From contig JAJZDW010000027.1 of assembly GCA_021851405.1 (NCBI GenBank), forward strand, positions 1-47,637: a stretch of 47,637 nt of DNA. Reading direction: 5' to 3'. The notes beneath the pieces were generated by a model that was not told the origin of the DNA, made no database searches, and was given only the letters and a program-made list of their open reading frames with translations. Positions 8,711 to 18,225 of this stretch are shown one piece after another; within the stretch, counting starts at the first letter, position 1, and the number at the start of each line of letters is the position of its first letter. This DNA comes from Pseudomonadota bacterium (GTDB lineage Bacteria; Pseudomonadota; Gammaproteobacteria; Steroidobacterales; Steroidobacteraceae). Made by a program: the position numbers and the translations under genes.

Positions 8711-9687
8711 GGACTGCGCCGCTCGGCGAGCGCGACCGCCAGCTCGAGGGCGGCCACGAGGCTGCCCGTCTCGGCGCGCCCGGTGCCGGCCAGTTCGAGG
8801 GCGGTCCCGTGATCGACCGAGGTGCGCAGGATCGGCAGACCGAGCGTCACATTCACCGCGCAGTCGAAGCCGGCATGCTTGATGACCGGCAGGCCCTGGT
8901 CGTGATACATCGCGAGCACCGCATCGTAGTGGGCGAGTACGCGCGGCACGAACACCGTGTCGGCCGGCAGCGGGCCGCTCACTTCGAGGCCGCGTTCGCG
9001 CATGGCAGCGATCGCCGGACCGATCACCCGGATTTCCTCATCGCCCAGATGTCCGCCTTCGCCCGCATGCGGGTTGAGGCCACAGACCCCGATGCGGGGT
9101 CGCGCCAACCCCCACCAGCGTCTCAGGTCGCGATCGAGGATGGCGAGGATCGCGCACAGCGATTCGCGGGTGATCGCCGCGCTCACCCGCGCGAGCGGCA
9201 GGTGGGTCGTGGCGAGCGCCACGCGCAGCGTCCCGGTGGCGAGCATCATGACCGGGCTCGCTCCGGTGCGCTCGGCGAAGAATTCCGTGTGGCCGGTGAA
9301 GGGCATGCCGGCCTCGTTGATGATGCCCTTGTGCACCGGAGCGGTCACGAGGGCCGCGAACTCCCCGTCGAGGGCGCCTGTGCAGGCCCGCTCGAGCAGC
9401 TCGGTGACGTAGTGCGCATTGCGCACCTCGAGCCGGCCGGGCGTGCAGGGCACCGCGAGCGGATGGTGCTCGACGATGAGGTGGCCGGGCCGGTGGGGGC
9501 AGGGCTCGCCCGGCCGGTAGGGCTGAAGCTCGACGGCGAGCCGCAGTTGTCGGGCCCGCTCGGTGAGCAGCGCCGTATCGGCCAGGCAGACCAGCTCACA
9601 CGGCAGCGTCCGAGCGGCGATCGCGAGGCACAGGTCCGGGCCGATGCCGGCCGGCTCCCCCGAGCTCAGCACGATCCGCGGCGTCAT
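8707..9687 (-). CDS. pdxA: 4-Hydroxythreonine-4-phosphate dehydrogenase PdxA
   Basis: The product is 326 aa. It oxidises 4-phosphohydroxy-threonine in the DXP-dependent pyridoxal phosphate pathway. Family motifs are [12 protein letters not shown] at the N-terminus, the metal ligands in [36 protein letters not shown] and the [15 protein letters not shown] block. The ATG at 9687 lies 10 bases after surA. PLP made by this pathway is also the cofactor of the D-amino acid aminotransferase elsewhere in the window. Confidence 0.97.
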   Translation of the reverse strand: MTPRIVLSSGEPAGIGPDLCLAIAARTLPCELVCLADTALLTERARQLRLAVELQPYRPGEPCPHRPGHLIVEHHPLAVPCTPGRLEVRNAHYVTELLERACTGALDGEFAALVTAPVHKGIINEAGMPFTGHTEFFAERTGASPVMMLATGTLRVALATTHLPLARVSAAITRESLCAILAILDRDLRRWWGLARPRIGVCGLNPHAGEGGHLGDEEIRVIGPAIAAMRERGLEVSGPLPADTVFVPRVLAHYDAVLAMYHDQGLPVIKHAGFDCAVNVTLGLPILRTSVDHGTALELAGTGRAETGSLVAALELAVALAERRSP

Positions 9688-9697
9688 CGGTCTCGGC

Positions 9698-11077
9698 TCA
9701 GTCGCTGAGAATCTTCACGTAGGCGTCATCGCGCAGCCGCTGCAGCCACAGCTCGGCGTCCTCGTCGGCGCGGCTGGCGCGGATCGCCTCCATGGCGTGC
9801 AGGCGCTTCATCTCCTTGGTCTCGTCGAACTGGCGGCGGCCGAGGAGCTCGGCGATGTGCCAGCCGAAGCGCGTCTGGAAGGGCTGACTGATCTGGCCCA
9901 CCTTGAGCGCGTTGATCGCCTTGGCGAAGCGCGGCGTGAAGGCATTCGGACTCTGCCAGCCGAGATCCCCACCCTGCGACGCCGAGCCTGGGTCCTGTGA
10001 GACCGAGGCGGCGATCACGGAGAACTTCACCTTGCCGGTGAGGATCTGCTTGCGGATTTTCTCCAGGCGCTCGCGTACCGTGGCGTTGTCCTGCAGCGCG
10101 TTCGGAATGAGCAGGATGTGCCGCACGTGGACCTGCGCGACGATGTCCTTGTGCGTATTGCGACGCACCTGGTTCAGCTTCACGATGTGAAAGCCGGACG
10201 GCGTGCGGATCGGCGCGCTGACCTCGCCGGGCTTGAGTTTCGGCACGACGTTGGTGAGGAATGTCGGCAGGTCGATGCCCTTGCGCCAGCCGAGCTTGCC
10301 GCCCTTCAGCGCATCTCCGCTGTTGGAGTAGGTGACGGCGAGCTTGCCGAAGTTCTTGCCCGCTTTGGCGAGCGCATCGACCTTGTTGGCCAGCTGCTGC
10401 GCGGCGGCGAGCTGCAATGGCGTGGCGTTCGGCGGCACGGCAATCAGGATGTGGGAGACGTTGAATTCCTCGCCGGACGTGGGTGCGTCGGTCTGGTGCG
10501 CGAGGAACTGATCGACCTGGCGCGGGGTGACCACGATGCGCTGCAGCACGTCGCGTTCACGCAGCAGGCCGATGATCAGCTGATCGCGCATCTGATCGCG
10601 GTAATCGGCGTAGTTGATGCCTTGCTGCGCCAGTGCCGTCGGCAGGTCGGCGAAAGGGATGCCATTGCGCGCCGCGACGTTCTGCAGCGCTGCGTTCAGC
10701 GTGTCATCGGAGATCGTGATGCCATCCTGCTGGGCTTGCTGCAGCTGGACTTTCTGCAGGATCAGGCTGTTGAGCACCTGCTTGCGCAGCACGCTCTGGG
10801 CCGGCGGGGTGAGCCCCTGGGCTTTGAGCTCCGCGACCACCTCGCGCGCGCGGCTGTCGAGCTGGCTCTGCATGATCACGCCGTTGTTGACGATCGCCGC
10901 GATACGGTCGAGCAGCTGGCCCTGGGTCGAGAGGTCACGGGTCTGGGCGAGCGCCCGGCCCGGCAGCAGCGCAAGCGCCACCGTCGCGCACAGCGCAGCG
11001 AACCAGACTCCGTGCGTCAGACCCGCATCGCGGGTGTTCCGAGGGGGCCGGGGGAAGAAGAAAAGGTGCCGCCGCAT
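9698..11077 (-). CDS. surA: Periplasmic peptidyl-prolyl isomerase and chaperone SurA
   Basis: The product is 459 aa from the ATG at 11077. A signal peptide ends near ALLPGRALA (about residue 44); the leader is long, and a start at a later codon inside it is possible. The SurA N-domain ([17 protein letters not shown]) follows, then two parvulin domains (about 170-275 and 285-390, with [11 protein letters not shown] and [11 protein letters not shown]) and the C-terminal helix. SurA escorts outer-membrane beta-barrel proteins, LptD being a major client. The gene sits 26 bases after lptD, so chaperone and client are made together. Confidence 0.96.
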   Translation of the reverse strand: MRRHLFFFPRPPRNTRDAGLTHGVWFAALCATVALALLPGRALAQTRDLSTQGQLLDRIAAIVNNGVIMQSQLDSRAREVVAELKAQGLTPPAQSVLRKQVLNSLILQKVQLQQAQQDGITISDDTLNAALQNVAARNGIPFADLPTALAQQGINYADYRDQMRDQLIIGLLRERDVLQRIVVTPRQVDQFLAHQTDAPTSGEEFNVSHILIAVPPNATPLQLAAAQQLANKVDALAKAGKNFGKLAVTYSNSGDALKGGKLGWRKGIDLPTFLTNVVPKLKPGEVSAPIRTPSGFHIVKLNQVRRNTHKDIVAQVHVRHILLIPNALQDNATVRERLEKIRKQILTGKVKFSVIAASVSQDPGSASQGGDLGWQSPNAFTPRFAKAINALKVGQISQPFQTRFGWHIAELLGRRQFDETKEMKRLHAMEAIRASRADEDAELWLQRLRDDAYVKILSD

Positions 11078-11103
11078 GCGCTTCAGTCCTCGATCGCTCG
11101 TCT

Positions 11104-13467
11104 TTAAGGATGGGTTGCCGGGGAGGCCATGGCCGCCGGAGTGTAGCCGGGGATGGCCTCGGAGAGGAAAGCATCCGGCGCAGATCCGACACTGGCGAGG
11201 CCCGTGAGTTCCACCTGCAGATAAATGCCAGTGTCCTGGGCGCCGGTGCGCTGCGCCACGCCTACCGGCTGCAGCGCCGGGCGTACCGCCACGTAGCGCC
11301 GGGCACCGAGCCGCACGCTCCAGCAGCAGGCACGGTACTCGAAGCCGACGAATCTCTCCAGTGCCTCGTGGTCCTGCAACGAGTAGATGCCACGGGCGAA
11401 GAGGCTCCAGTGGCGCCCGATCGGCCAGGCCGCGGAGATCTCGGCCTGCTGGATGCCGCAGGAGCTGCCGGCCGCCACCGCGGGGGTGGTGCTGCACAAC
11501 AGCGCGTTGGCGCTCGCCTGCTCGAACGAGTCGCGCTCGTAGCGGTAGCCGAGATTGATCACGCGGTCGGGACCCGGCTGGTACTGCAGCGTCACCTGCG
11601 CGCGCTGCGTGCGCGAGGCCTGCGGGTTCCACTGCACGGCGGCCCGGGCGCTCCAGTGCTTGAACGCCGTCAGCGACAATTCGGCGATGATGTCCGAGCG
11701 GCGGTCGGTCTGTATCGTCTCTCCCGGCAGCGTCACGCGCGGGGTCTGGAAGTAAAACGCCTCCCCGAGGGTCGCCGAGAGGTACTGCCGGCCGGTCGCG
11801 GTGCCGAGCAGCCGCGTGGTGACCGCCGCGCTCACCTGGTTGGCGTCCCCGACGCGATCGGCACCTACGTAGCGGTTGGTGCGAAACAGCTCCACCGGCG
11901 CGAGGTCCGGCAGTGCGGTGTCGAAGATCGGCAGGTTGTTCTGGTTGCGGTACGGCACGTACAGGTACATCACCCGCGGCTCGATCGTGATCAGCCGCTG
12001 CCCGTTGCGCCCGGCGGTGCGCTCGAGCGTCAGTCCGGTGTCGAAGCTCGCGATCGGCAGGCTACGCGAGGGCGCCGCGGGCTGGCCGAGCGCGGTGTGG
12101 CGCAGCTCGTACTGCGTGAAACGCCAGGCGATTGCCGGGCGGATGAAATACCCCGGGCCGCCGAAGTTCAGCGACAGACGGGGCATCGCATCGAGGCGCC
12201 AGCCGCTCACCGCCGTGGAGTGATCGGAGCGCTGGAAGTCGACCAGCTCGGATTTGAACCCGTAGCGCAGCAGCTCGCCCGGTCCCCAGCCGTAGTCGGC
12301 CGCGGCCGTCAGGTCGGGCAGGCGCGCATACGGCCGCTCGTTCAGAGGCAATGAGCTGTCGATGGTCTGGAACTGCTGGGCGAGGCCGCGGATGTTCCAG
12401 TGCACGGTGCGGTACGAGAGCTCCGCGCGCCGGTCGAGGAACGCCGTGCTGGTGCCCTGGGGCCCGGTGGCGAAGTCCTCGAAGTACGCGCTGTCGCTGA
12501 CGTTCTCCCCGTCGAGCAGCAGGCGAACGCGGTGCGGCAGGCGCATGACGGTGTGCAGCGAGATCCGCCCGCGGGTGCGCCCGCCGAGGTAGCTCGCATC
12601 GTTCGGCAGGTAATCCCACTGCAGGTCGGTGTACTGGCGGCGCGTGAGCCAGCGTGCCTCGCCGCCGAGATCGACGCCGCGGTGCTGGTACTCCGTCGGT
12701 ATCACGGTCAGGTCCGCATTCGGCGCGATGTTCCAGTAAAACGGGGCCGAGATCTGCAGTCCGCCGCGCGAGGTATTGCCCAGTGTCGGGAACAGAAAGC
12801 CGCTTTTGCGCACGTTGCCGAGCGGAAAGGACACCCACGGCAGATACACGATGGGGATGCCGTGCAGATCGATGCGCGCATCGCGGCCGTAGCCGATGTG
12901 TGCCCGGGTGTGCAGCGTGATGGACTTCGCCCGCAGTACCCAGGAGGGCCGCACCTGTGGGCAGGTCGTGAAGCTCACGCCCTGCATCTGGAGCAGTCCG
13001 CCCGGCGTCACGCGCATCAGGCGCGCCGTGCCGTGTGCGATGTGTCCGCGCAGCGCGAAGTGCGCCGAGTCGAACAGCGCGCCGGTCCGGGGAGAATAGC
13101 TGCCGCCCTTGCCGGTGACCTCGATGCGCGGGTCGGTGTACTGGATGCCTCCGCGGGTGCTGAGCGCGCCGGTGCGGTTGTCGTACTGCAGAGCGTTGGC
13201 CCGGATCTCGCGCTCGCCCTGGCGCAACCGCACGTGCCCGGAGAGATCCAGCTGCCCGTCCTTGCCGTACAGGGCGCGGTCGGCCGTGGCGTGCACCGCC
13301 CCGCCGGCCGCGAGGCGTTTCTCCGCCGCGGTGCGCGCGGCACCATGGGTCGTGCCGGGCAGCGCCTGCGACGGTGCCGGGGTCGGCGTTTGGGCGGCCC
13401 GGGCGCAATGCGGGATGAGGCCGCCGAACGACAGCAGGGCGGTCCAGAGTAGGCTGCAACGCGGCAT
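11104..13467 (-). CDS. lptD: LPS-assembly protein LptD
   Basis: The product is 787 aa from the ATG at 13467; longer frames upstream are only antisense to amgK. A signal peptide (about 1-24, ending ARA-AQ) precedes the OstA-type beta-jellyroll (about 55-180) and a long beta-barrel. LptD inserts lipopolysaccharide into the outer leaflet with the lipoprotein LptE. Cysteines in the predicted mature chain are one in SFTTCPQ, one in ALLCST, one in SSCGIQ and the adjacent pair in RACCWS. The N-terminal cysteine of the E. coli protein has no obvious mature counterpart, because both early cysteines fall within the predicted signal peptide. Confidence 0.95.
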   Translation of the reverse strand: MPRCSLLWTALLSFGGLIPHCARAAQTPTPAPSQALPGTTHGAARTAAEKRLAAGGAVHATADRALYGKDGQLDLSGHVRLRQGEREIRANALQYDNRTGALSTRGGIQYTDPRIEVTGKGGSYSPRTGALFDSAHFALRGHIAHGTARLMRVTPGGLLQMQGVSFTTCPQVRPSWVLRAKSITLHTRAHIGYGRDARIDLHGIPIVYLPWVSFPLGNVRKSGFLFPTLGNTSRGGLQISAPFYWNIAPNADLTVIPTEYQHRGVDLGGEARWLTRRQYTDLQWDYLPNDASYLGGRTRGRISLHTVMRLPHRVRLLLDGENVSDSAYFEDFATGPQGTSTAFLDRRAELSYRTVHWNIRGLAQQFQTIDSSLPLNERPYARLPDLTAAADYGWGPGELLRYGFKSELVDFQRSDHSTAVSGWRLDAMPRLSLNFGGPGYFIRPAIAWRFTQYELRHTALGQPAAPSRSLPIASFDTGLTLERTAGRNGQRLITIEPRVMYLYVPYRNQNNLPIFDTALPDLAPVELFRTNRYVGADRVGDANQVSAAVTTRLLGTATGRQYLSATLGEAFYFQTPRVTLPGETIQTDRRSDIIAELSLTAFKHWSARAAVQWNPQASRTQRAQVTLQYQPGPDRVINLGYRYERDSFEQASANALLCSTTPAVAAGSSCGIQQAEISAAWPIGRHWSLFARGIYSLQDHEALERFVGFEYRACCWSVRLGARRYVAVRPALQPVGVAQRTGAQDTGIYLQVELTGLASVGSAPDAFLSEAIPGYTPAAMASPATHP

Positions 13468-13479
13468 GAGGGAGCCGAT

Positions 13480-13485
13480 TATAAT
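13480..13485 (+). promoter_or_regulatory. TATAAT -10 box in the lptD/amgK divergent gap
   Basis: ATTATAAT lies in the 53-base gap, so a consensus TATAAT can be read on both strands. On the plus strand it would start transcription about 30 bases before the amgK ATG, a normal leader. On the minus strand the lptD leader would be only a few bases. No good -35 hexamer was found at 16-18 bases for either direction. Confidence 0.4.
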
Positions 13486-13520
13486 GGCAGGCCCGCATTC
13501 CCGTCGGCCCAAAGCATTCC

Positions 13521-14549
13521 ATGGTTGAACCTGACGCGCGCCTCGCGCTGCTCGAGGATTGGCTCTCGCGCGATCTGAACATCCGCGCCGCGCGCATCGA
13601 GCCTGCCTCGAGCGATGCGAGTTTTCGGCGGTATTTCCGGGTGTTCTGTGCCGACGGAACGTTCGTGGTGATGGATGCGCCGCCCGGCCGCGAGGACGTG
13701 CGTCCGTACTTGCGAGTCTCGAAGCTGCTCGCGCCGCTCGGTATTCACGTGCCGCACGTTCATGCCGCGGACGTCGAGCGCGGCTGGGTGCTGCTCGAGG
13801 ACCTCGGCACCACGCCGTATCTGGCGCGCCTCGGGGAGCCGGGCGCGGCGGACTCGCTGTACGCCGATGCGCTCGAGACGCTCGCACGGCTGCAACTGCG
13901 CGGCGCGCAGGCGGCCGGCGAGCTCGCCCCGTACGACCGCGCCGCGCTGCGCCGCGAGATGGACCTGATGCCCGAGTGGTTTCTCGCCCGGCACCTGCGC
14001 CTGGCGCTGCCGCAGGAGGCGCGCGCGGCGCTAGAGGCGAGCTTCGAGTGGCTCATCGAGCAGGCCCTGGCGCAGCCGCAGGTGTTTGTGCACCGCGACT
14101 ATCATTCGCGCAACCTCATGGTCACCGCGGCCGGCAATCCCGGCGTGATCGATTTCCAGGACGCGCTGCGCGGGCCGGTTGGTTACGACCTGGTCTCGCT
14201 GCTGAAGGACTGCTACATCGCCTGGCCGCGCGAGCGAGTATGTGCCTGGGTGAGCCGCCACCGATCGCTGCTGGGCGGCGGCGCACTCGCCGGGCGCGAT
14301 GAGGGCGAGTTCCTGCGCTGGTTCGACCTGATGGGCGTGCAGCGGCACCTGAAGGTGCTCGGCATCTTCGCGCGTCTGTGGCACCGCGACGGCAAGGCCG
14401 GCTACCTGCGCGATCTGCCGCTGACGCTGCGCTACCTGCAGCAGACCTGTCGGGAGTACCCGCCGCTCGCGCCGCTCGGGGCGCTGCTTGAGGGGCCGGT
14501 CGCCGCCGAATTGCCGCGCGCCAACGCCCGTGCGGGCGCAGAGCCATGA
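13521..14549 (+). CDS. amgK: N-acetylmuramate/N-acetylglucosamine anomeric kinase AmgK
   Basis: The product is 342 aa, an aminoglycoside-phosphotransferase-fold sugar kinase. Catalytic HRDYHSRNLMV (about residue 192) and the metal-binding VIDFQDALRGPVGYDLVSLL are intact. AmgK makes MurNAc-1-phosphate from recycled MurNAc. MurU then converts it to UDP-MurNAc, bypassing de novo synthesis and fosfomycin-sensitive MurA. The murU gene overlaps its end by four bases (ATGA). It is divergent from lptD, an arrangement also known in pseudomonads. Confidence 0.94.
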   Translation: MVEPDARLALLEDWLSRDLNIRAARIEPASSDASFRRYFRVFCADGTFVVMDAPPGREDVRPYLRVSKLLAPLGIHVPHVHAADVERGWVLLEDLGTTPYLARLGEPGAADSLYADALETLARLQLRGAQAAGELAPYDRAALRREMDLMPEWFLARHLRLALPQEARAALEASFEWLIEQALAQPQVFVHRDYHSRNLMVTAAGNPGVIDFQDALRGPVGYDLVSLLKDCYIAWPRERVCAWVSRHRSLLGGGALAGRDEGEFLRWFDLMGVQRHLKVLGIFARLWHRDGKAGYLRDLPLTLRYLQQTCREYPPLAPLGALLEGPVAAELPRANARAGAEP

Positions 14550-15223
14550 AGGCGATGGTGCTCGCAGCCGGGCGCGGCGAGCGGCTCCGACCGCTCACCG
14601 ACACGGTCCCGAAGCCCCTGGTGCCGCTCGCCGGCCGGATGCTCATCGAGTACCACCTGGAGAAGCTCGCGCGTGCCGGCATCGGCGAGGTGGTGATCAA
14701 CCTGTCCTGGCTCGGCGAGCGCATCCGCGAGGCGCTCGGCACCGGCGCCCGCTACGGCCTTCAGATCCACTACAGCGAGGAGGGGCCGGTGCCGCTCGAG
14801 ACCGGTGGCGGCATCGCTCGGGCGCTGGCGCTGCTTGGCACTGAGCCCTTTCTCGTGGTCAATGCCGACGTCTGGACGGACCTGGATTTCGCGGCGCTCG
14901 GGCCGCTGCCGGCCGAGGCGCACGCGAGCATCGTGCTCGCCCCGAACCCCGAGCATCACCCGCAAGGGGACTTCGCTCTGTGCGGGGACGCGGTGCTCGA
15001 GCAGGGCGAGACGCGCTTGACCTACACGGGCATCGGGATCTACCGGCCGGCGTTCTTTGCCGGCTGTCCCGAGGGGCGTTTCGCGTTGCTGCCCCTGCTG
15101 CGGCGGGCCATCGCCGCCGGCCGGCTGCGCGGGCAGGTGTACCGCGGCGAGTGGTTCGACGTCGGCTCCGCGCAGCGCCTGGCCTGGCTCGATGCGCACG
15201 TGCGCGCCCGAGCGGCAAATTAG
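14546..15223 (+). CDS. murU: N-acetylmuramate alpha-1-phosphate uridylyltransferase MurU
   Basis: The product is 225 aa, a nucleotidyltransferase. The signature is [22 protein letters not shown] (N-terminal, in two blocks around the GxG loop). VVNADVWTDLDF carries the metal-binding aspartate, and a G-I-Y-R-P strand follows near residue 165. It converts MurNAc-1-phosphate and UTP to UDP-MurNAc in the cell-wall recycling shunt. Adjacency and overlap with amgK separate it from general glucose-1-phosphate uridylyl- or thymidylyltransferases of the same fold. Confidence 0.93.
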   Translation: MKAMVLAAGRGERLRPLTDTVPKPLVPLAGRMLIEYHLEKLARAGIGEVVINLSWLGERIREALGTGARYGLQIHYSEEGPVPLETGGGIARALALLGTEPFLVVNADVWTDLDFAALGPLPAEAHASIVLAPNPEHHPQGDFALCGDAVLEQGETRLTYTGIGIYRPAFFAGCPEGRFALLPLLRRAIAAGRLRGQVYRGEWFDVGSAQRLAWLDAHVRARAAN

Positions 15224-15256
15224 GGTCCGGGGGCGGACGCGCCGTACAATAAAAGG

Positions 15257-16291
15257 ATGTCCAGCCTCAAAGACATCCCCGTGGTTGCCGAGCCGGGTGC
15301 AGCCCGCAGCGGCGAGAAATACCTGACCCCGCAGGGCTTTACCGCGATCCGCGACGGCATCAAGGGATCCGCGCCGCTCGCCCGCGAAGCCTTCGGGCGC
15401 AAGCCGCACTGGCTGCGGGCCCGGGCCCCGACCGGCAGCGGGTTCCAGACCGTCAAGGCGCTCGTCAAGGAGCATCGTCTCGCGACGGTGTGCGAGGAAG
15501 CGAAGTGCCCGAACATCGGGGAGTGCTGGAACGCCGGCACCGCGACGCTCATGCTGATGGGCGCGGTATGCACGCGCGCCTGTCGCTTCTGCTCGGTCGA
15601 TACCGGCAATCCGCGCGGCTGGCTCGATCCTGAGGAGCCCGAGAACAGCGCACGAACCGTGGAGCTGATGAAGCTCAAGTACGTGGTGCTGACGTCCGTC
15701 GACCGCGACGATCTGCCCGATGGCGGTGCGGCTCACTATGCGGCGTGCATCCGCGCCATCAAGCGCCGCAGCCCGGACACCGCCGTCGAGGCGCTGGCCC
15801 CGGACTTCCAGGGCCAGGCGGCCGCCGTCGAAACCGTGGTCGACGCCGGGCTTGAGGTGTTCGCCCAGAATATCGAGACGGTGCGCCGGCTCACTCATCC
15901 GGTGCGCGACCCGCGTGCCGGCTACGAGCGAACGCTCGAGGTGTTGCGCCACGCCAAGCAGCATCGGCCCCAGATCCTCACCAAGAGTGGTCTGATGCTC
16001 GGCCTGGGGGAGCGCGAGGAGGAAATCGAAGAGACGTTGCGCGACCTGCGTGCCGCCGGCGTCGACCTCATCACGCTCGGCCAGTATCTGCGCCCGACTG
16101 CGAACCACCTCCCCGTGGAACGGTTCGTGACTCCGGCGCAGTTCGATGCGCACCGCCAGTACGCGCTCGGTCTGGGCTTCCTCGAGTGTGTCTCCGGTCC
16201 TCTGGTACGCTCGAGCTACCGCGCCGAACAGGCGTTGAACCGCAACAACGCCGGACTCGACAACGCGCGCCTCGCGGCGCCGCCGCGGTGA
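15257..16291 (+). CDS. lipA: Lipoyl synthase LipA
   Basis: The product is 344 aa, a radical-SAM enzyme that inserts two sulfurs into protein-bound octanoate. The auxiliary cluster ligands are [12 protein letters not shown] (Cx4Cx5C), the SAM cluster is CTRACRFC (Cx3Cx2C), and the conserved C-terminal serine motif is RSSYRAE. The ATG at 15257 is preceded by AAAAGG. A TACAAT box (15245-15250) lies just upstream, but it is close to the start and has no clear -35. The order here is lipA then lipB, with lipB overlapping the lipA stop. Confidence 0.97.
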   Translation: MSSLKDIPVVAEPGAARSGEKYLTPQGFTAIRDGIKGSAPLAREAFGRKPHWLRARAPTGSGFQTVKALVKEHRLATVCEEAKCPNIGECWNAGTATLMLMGAVCTRACRFCSVDTGNPRGWLDPEEPENSARTVELMKLKYVVLTSVDRDDLPDGGAAHYAACIRAIKRRSPDTAVEALAPDFQGQAAAVETVVDAGLEVFAQNIETVRRLTHPVRDPRAGYERTLEVLRHAKQHRPQILTKSGLMLGLGEREEEIEETLRDLRAAGVDLITLGQYLRPTANHLPVERFVTPAQFDAHRQYALGLGFLECVSGPLVRSSYRAEQALNRNNAGLDNARLAAPPR

Positions 16292-16971
16292 GCACCGAGC
16301 CGGCGTGCGCCGCGGGCGAGCCCGCGGCGCTCCCGCCGCCGGCGGTGGTGCGCCGTCTGGGCCTTCAACCCTACGAGCCGACTTGGCGGGCGATGCAGCG
16401 CTTCACCGATGAGCGCACCGGCGCCACCCCCGATGAGATCTGGCTGCTCGAGCATCCCCCGGTGTTCACCCTCGGGATGAACGCCGATCCGGCGCATGTG
16501 CTCGGGGCGGGGGAGATCCCGGTGGTGCGCATCGACCGCGGCGGCCAGGTGACCTATCACGGGCCGGGGCAATTGGTGGTGTATCCGCTGGTGGATCTGC
16601 GCCGTGCCGCCCTCGGCGTGCGCGATCTGGTCAGCGCGCTTGAGCGCGCGGTGATCGACTATGCAGCCGAACTCGGCATCGACGCCGAGAGCCGCCGCAG
16701 TGCTCCGGGGGTCTACGTCGCCGGCCGCAAGCTCGCCAGCGTCGGGATCCGCGTGCGGCGCGGGGCGAGCTACCACGGCATTGCGCTCAACGTGTGCAAC
16801 GACCTGGAGCCTTTCCGCCAGATCAATCCCTGCGGCTACGCGGGCCTGGAGATGACCCGGCTGGCGGACCTGACGGCTGTGGACGCGGTGAGCACGGCCG
16901 CAGAGGGTCTGCTGAGGCATTTGGTGCGCAGGCTGTACACGGCGGTACGCGCCGCTCCGTCCACAACCTGA
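16288..16971 (+). CDS. lipB: Octanoyl-ACP:protein N-octanoyltransferase LipB
   Basis: The product is 227 aa. It moves octanoate from acyl carrier protein to lipoyl domains, the substrate step for LipA. Motifs are [18 protein letters not shown], the catalytic lysine in AGRKLASVG and the catalytic cysteine in INPCGYAG. The GTG start at 16288 overlaps the lipA stop (GTGA). The frame is open upstream, but only as an out-of-frame reading of lipA. A proline/alanine-rich leader of about 20 residues precedes the conserved domain. Confidence 0.95.
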   Translation: MSTEPACAAGEPAALPPPAVVRRLGLQPYEPTWRAMQRFTDERTGATPDEIWLLEHPPVFTLGMNADPAHVLGAGEIPVVRIDRGGQVTYHGPGQLVVYPLVDLRRAALGVRDLVSALERAVIDYAAELGIDAESRRSAPGVYVAGRKLASVGIRVRRGASYHGIALNVCNDLEPFRQINPCGYAGLEMTRLADLTAVDAVSTAAEGLLRHLVRRLYTAVRAAPSTT

Positions 16972-16982
16972 GCGGCGGTGCG

Positions 16983-17954
16983 GTGCGCATCCGCGGCTGT
17001 CTGTTGCGCCCCATCGAGCCGCCCGTTGGCGGTGCGTCGCGTGGGCTGGTTCGGCTCTTCTTCGATGCTCACGGGGTGCGGGCGCGGCCGCGCGCGGTGC
17101 TGTACGTCATCGTGTTCGGGATGTTGTTGTTTGGGCTGTCGATACTGGTGCACGCCGTGCTTGCTGCCGTGCCTGCATGGCAGCGTCCGCTGCAGGTGGC
17201 ATTCGCACGCGCGCACGCGAGCGGGGAGATGCCGGCCTGGCTGACGAGTTTTCAGGAGGCGCTGGCGCTGCTGTGCGCACTGGCGGCGAGCGCGATCATG
17301 ACGACGCTCGAAGGCCGGCCGCTGCGCGCCATAGGACTGCAGCCGGGTCACCGGGCGCGCGATCTGACGAGCGGCTTCGCCGTCGGGTTCGCGCTGCTGA
17401 GCGTCCTGGTCGGTGCGCTGCTCCTGTTCGGCGGGGCGCGGCTGCTCGGGCCGACGCTGCCGCCGCCGTCCGCCGTCCGCTCGGGGCTCGCCTGGCTGGT
17501 CGCGGCGCTGCTGATCGGGTTTTTCGAGGAGATTGCCTTTCGCGGCTATCTGTTCGCGACGCTGCGCGAGGCCCACGGATTCTGGACGGCGGCGCTCGCG
17601 GTCACGATCGCATTCGGCGCCGCCCATGGGCTGAACGTCGGGGAGAATCCCACCGGATTGATCACCGCGGCGCTGGCGAGTCTGCTGTTCTGTCTGGCGA
17701 TCCGCCGCACCGGCACGCTGTGGTGGGTGATCGGCATGCACGCCGCGTGGGATTGGGCCGAGAGTTATTTCTACGGCAGCGCCGACAGCGGCATGCGCTC
17801 ATTCGGCCGGCTGCTGACATTGCAGCCGCAGGGCGGGTTGTACCTCAGCGGCGGGCGCGACGGGCCGGAAGGCTCCTTCCTGTGCGTGGTCGTGCTGCTG
17901 ATGTTCATCGCGGCGCTGCCGCTGCTCGTGCCGGGGCGCGCCCGCCAACGCTAG
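16983..17954 (+). CDS. CPBP-family intramembrane metalloprotease (Rce1/AbiI-like)
   Basis: The product is 323 aa from the GTG at 16983, 11 bases after lipB. Hydrophobic helices cover about 40-65, 90-110, 130-155, 170-190, 205-225, 235-255 and 295-315. The three CPBP motifs are present: FFEEIAFRGYLF (EExxxR), FGAAHGLNVGENP (FxxxH) and MHAAWDWAE (HxxxD). The fold is that of Rce1-type CAAX proteases; bacterial members are variously linked to bacteriocin immunity or have no known substrate. Nothing nearby encodes a peptide substrate. The proximity to lipB suggests cotranscription but no shared function. Confidence 0.87.
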   Translation: MRIRGCLLRPIEPPVGGASRGLVRLFFDAHGVRARPRAVLYVIVFGMLLFGLSILVHAVLAAVPAWQRPLQVAFARAHASGEMPAWLTSFQEALALLCALAASAIMTTLEGRPLRAIGLQPGHRARDLTSGFAVGFALLSVLVGALLLFGGARLLGPTLPPPSAVRSGLAWLVAALLIGFFEEIAFRGYLFATLREAHGFWTAALAVTIAFGAAHGLNVGENPTGLITAALASLLFCLAIRRTGTLWWVIGMHAAWDWAESYFYGSADSGMRSFGRLLTLQPQGGLYLSGGRDGPEGSFLCVVVLLMFIAALPLLVPGRARQR

Positions 17955-17961
17955 GGCGCGC
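17936..17961. terminator. Hairpin at the convergent junction with ybeD
   Basis: GCGCGCCC (17936-17943) and GGGCGCGC (17954-17961) form an 8-bp stem with a 10-base loop. The protease stop codon lies at the loop edge, and the ybeD stop begins at the next base. Only seven bases separate the two genes, so this hairpin is the obvious candidate for ending transcription from either side. No T-tract is present. Confidence 0.45.
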
Positions 17962-18225
17962 TCACAGCAGCATCATCACCCCGTCGCAGGCCTTGAGCTC
18001 CTCGATCAACGCCTCGATCTGCTCGCGACTCTCGGCGATTAGCTGGTAGGAGATCGACAGGAAGTTGCCATTGCCACTGAGTCGCTCGCTCACCCGCTCG
18101 GACTCGAGTTCCGGCGAATGGCGCAGGACCACCGCGTGGATACGTGCGCGGAATTCGTCCGATGGCCGGCCGATGATCTTGATGGGATACTCGGTCGGAA
18201 ACTCCAGCACCGATTTGCTCACCAC
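17962..18225 (-). CDS. ybeD: YbeD/DUF493 family protein
   Basis: The product is 87 aa, the normal family size. The family start (LEFPTEYPIKIIGRPSDEF) and the end (EELKACDGVMMLL) are recognisable. YbeD has an ACT-like fold resembling allosteric regulatory domains; its function is unknown. In E. coli it lies between dacA and lipB, and here it still ends the dac side of that cluster while lipB has moved to the opposite strand. The start is GTG at 18225 (a second GTG follows directly), overlapping the aminotransferase gene by seven bases. Confidence 0.9.
   Translation of the reverse strand: MVSKSVLEFPTEYPIKIIGRPSDEFRARIHAVVLRHSPELESERVSERLSGNGNFLSISYQLIAESREQIEALIEELKACDGVMMLL

Noticed and set aside
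7400-8812. A 470-codon plus-strand open frame opposite the usp and rsmA genes.
   Set aside because: It crosses two well-supported genes and their junction, and its composition is typical of an antisense shadow.
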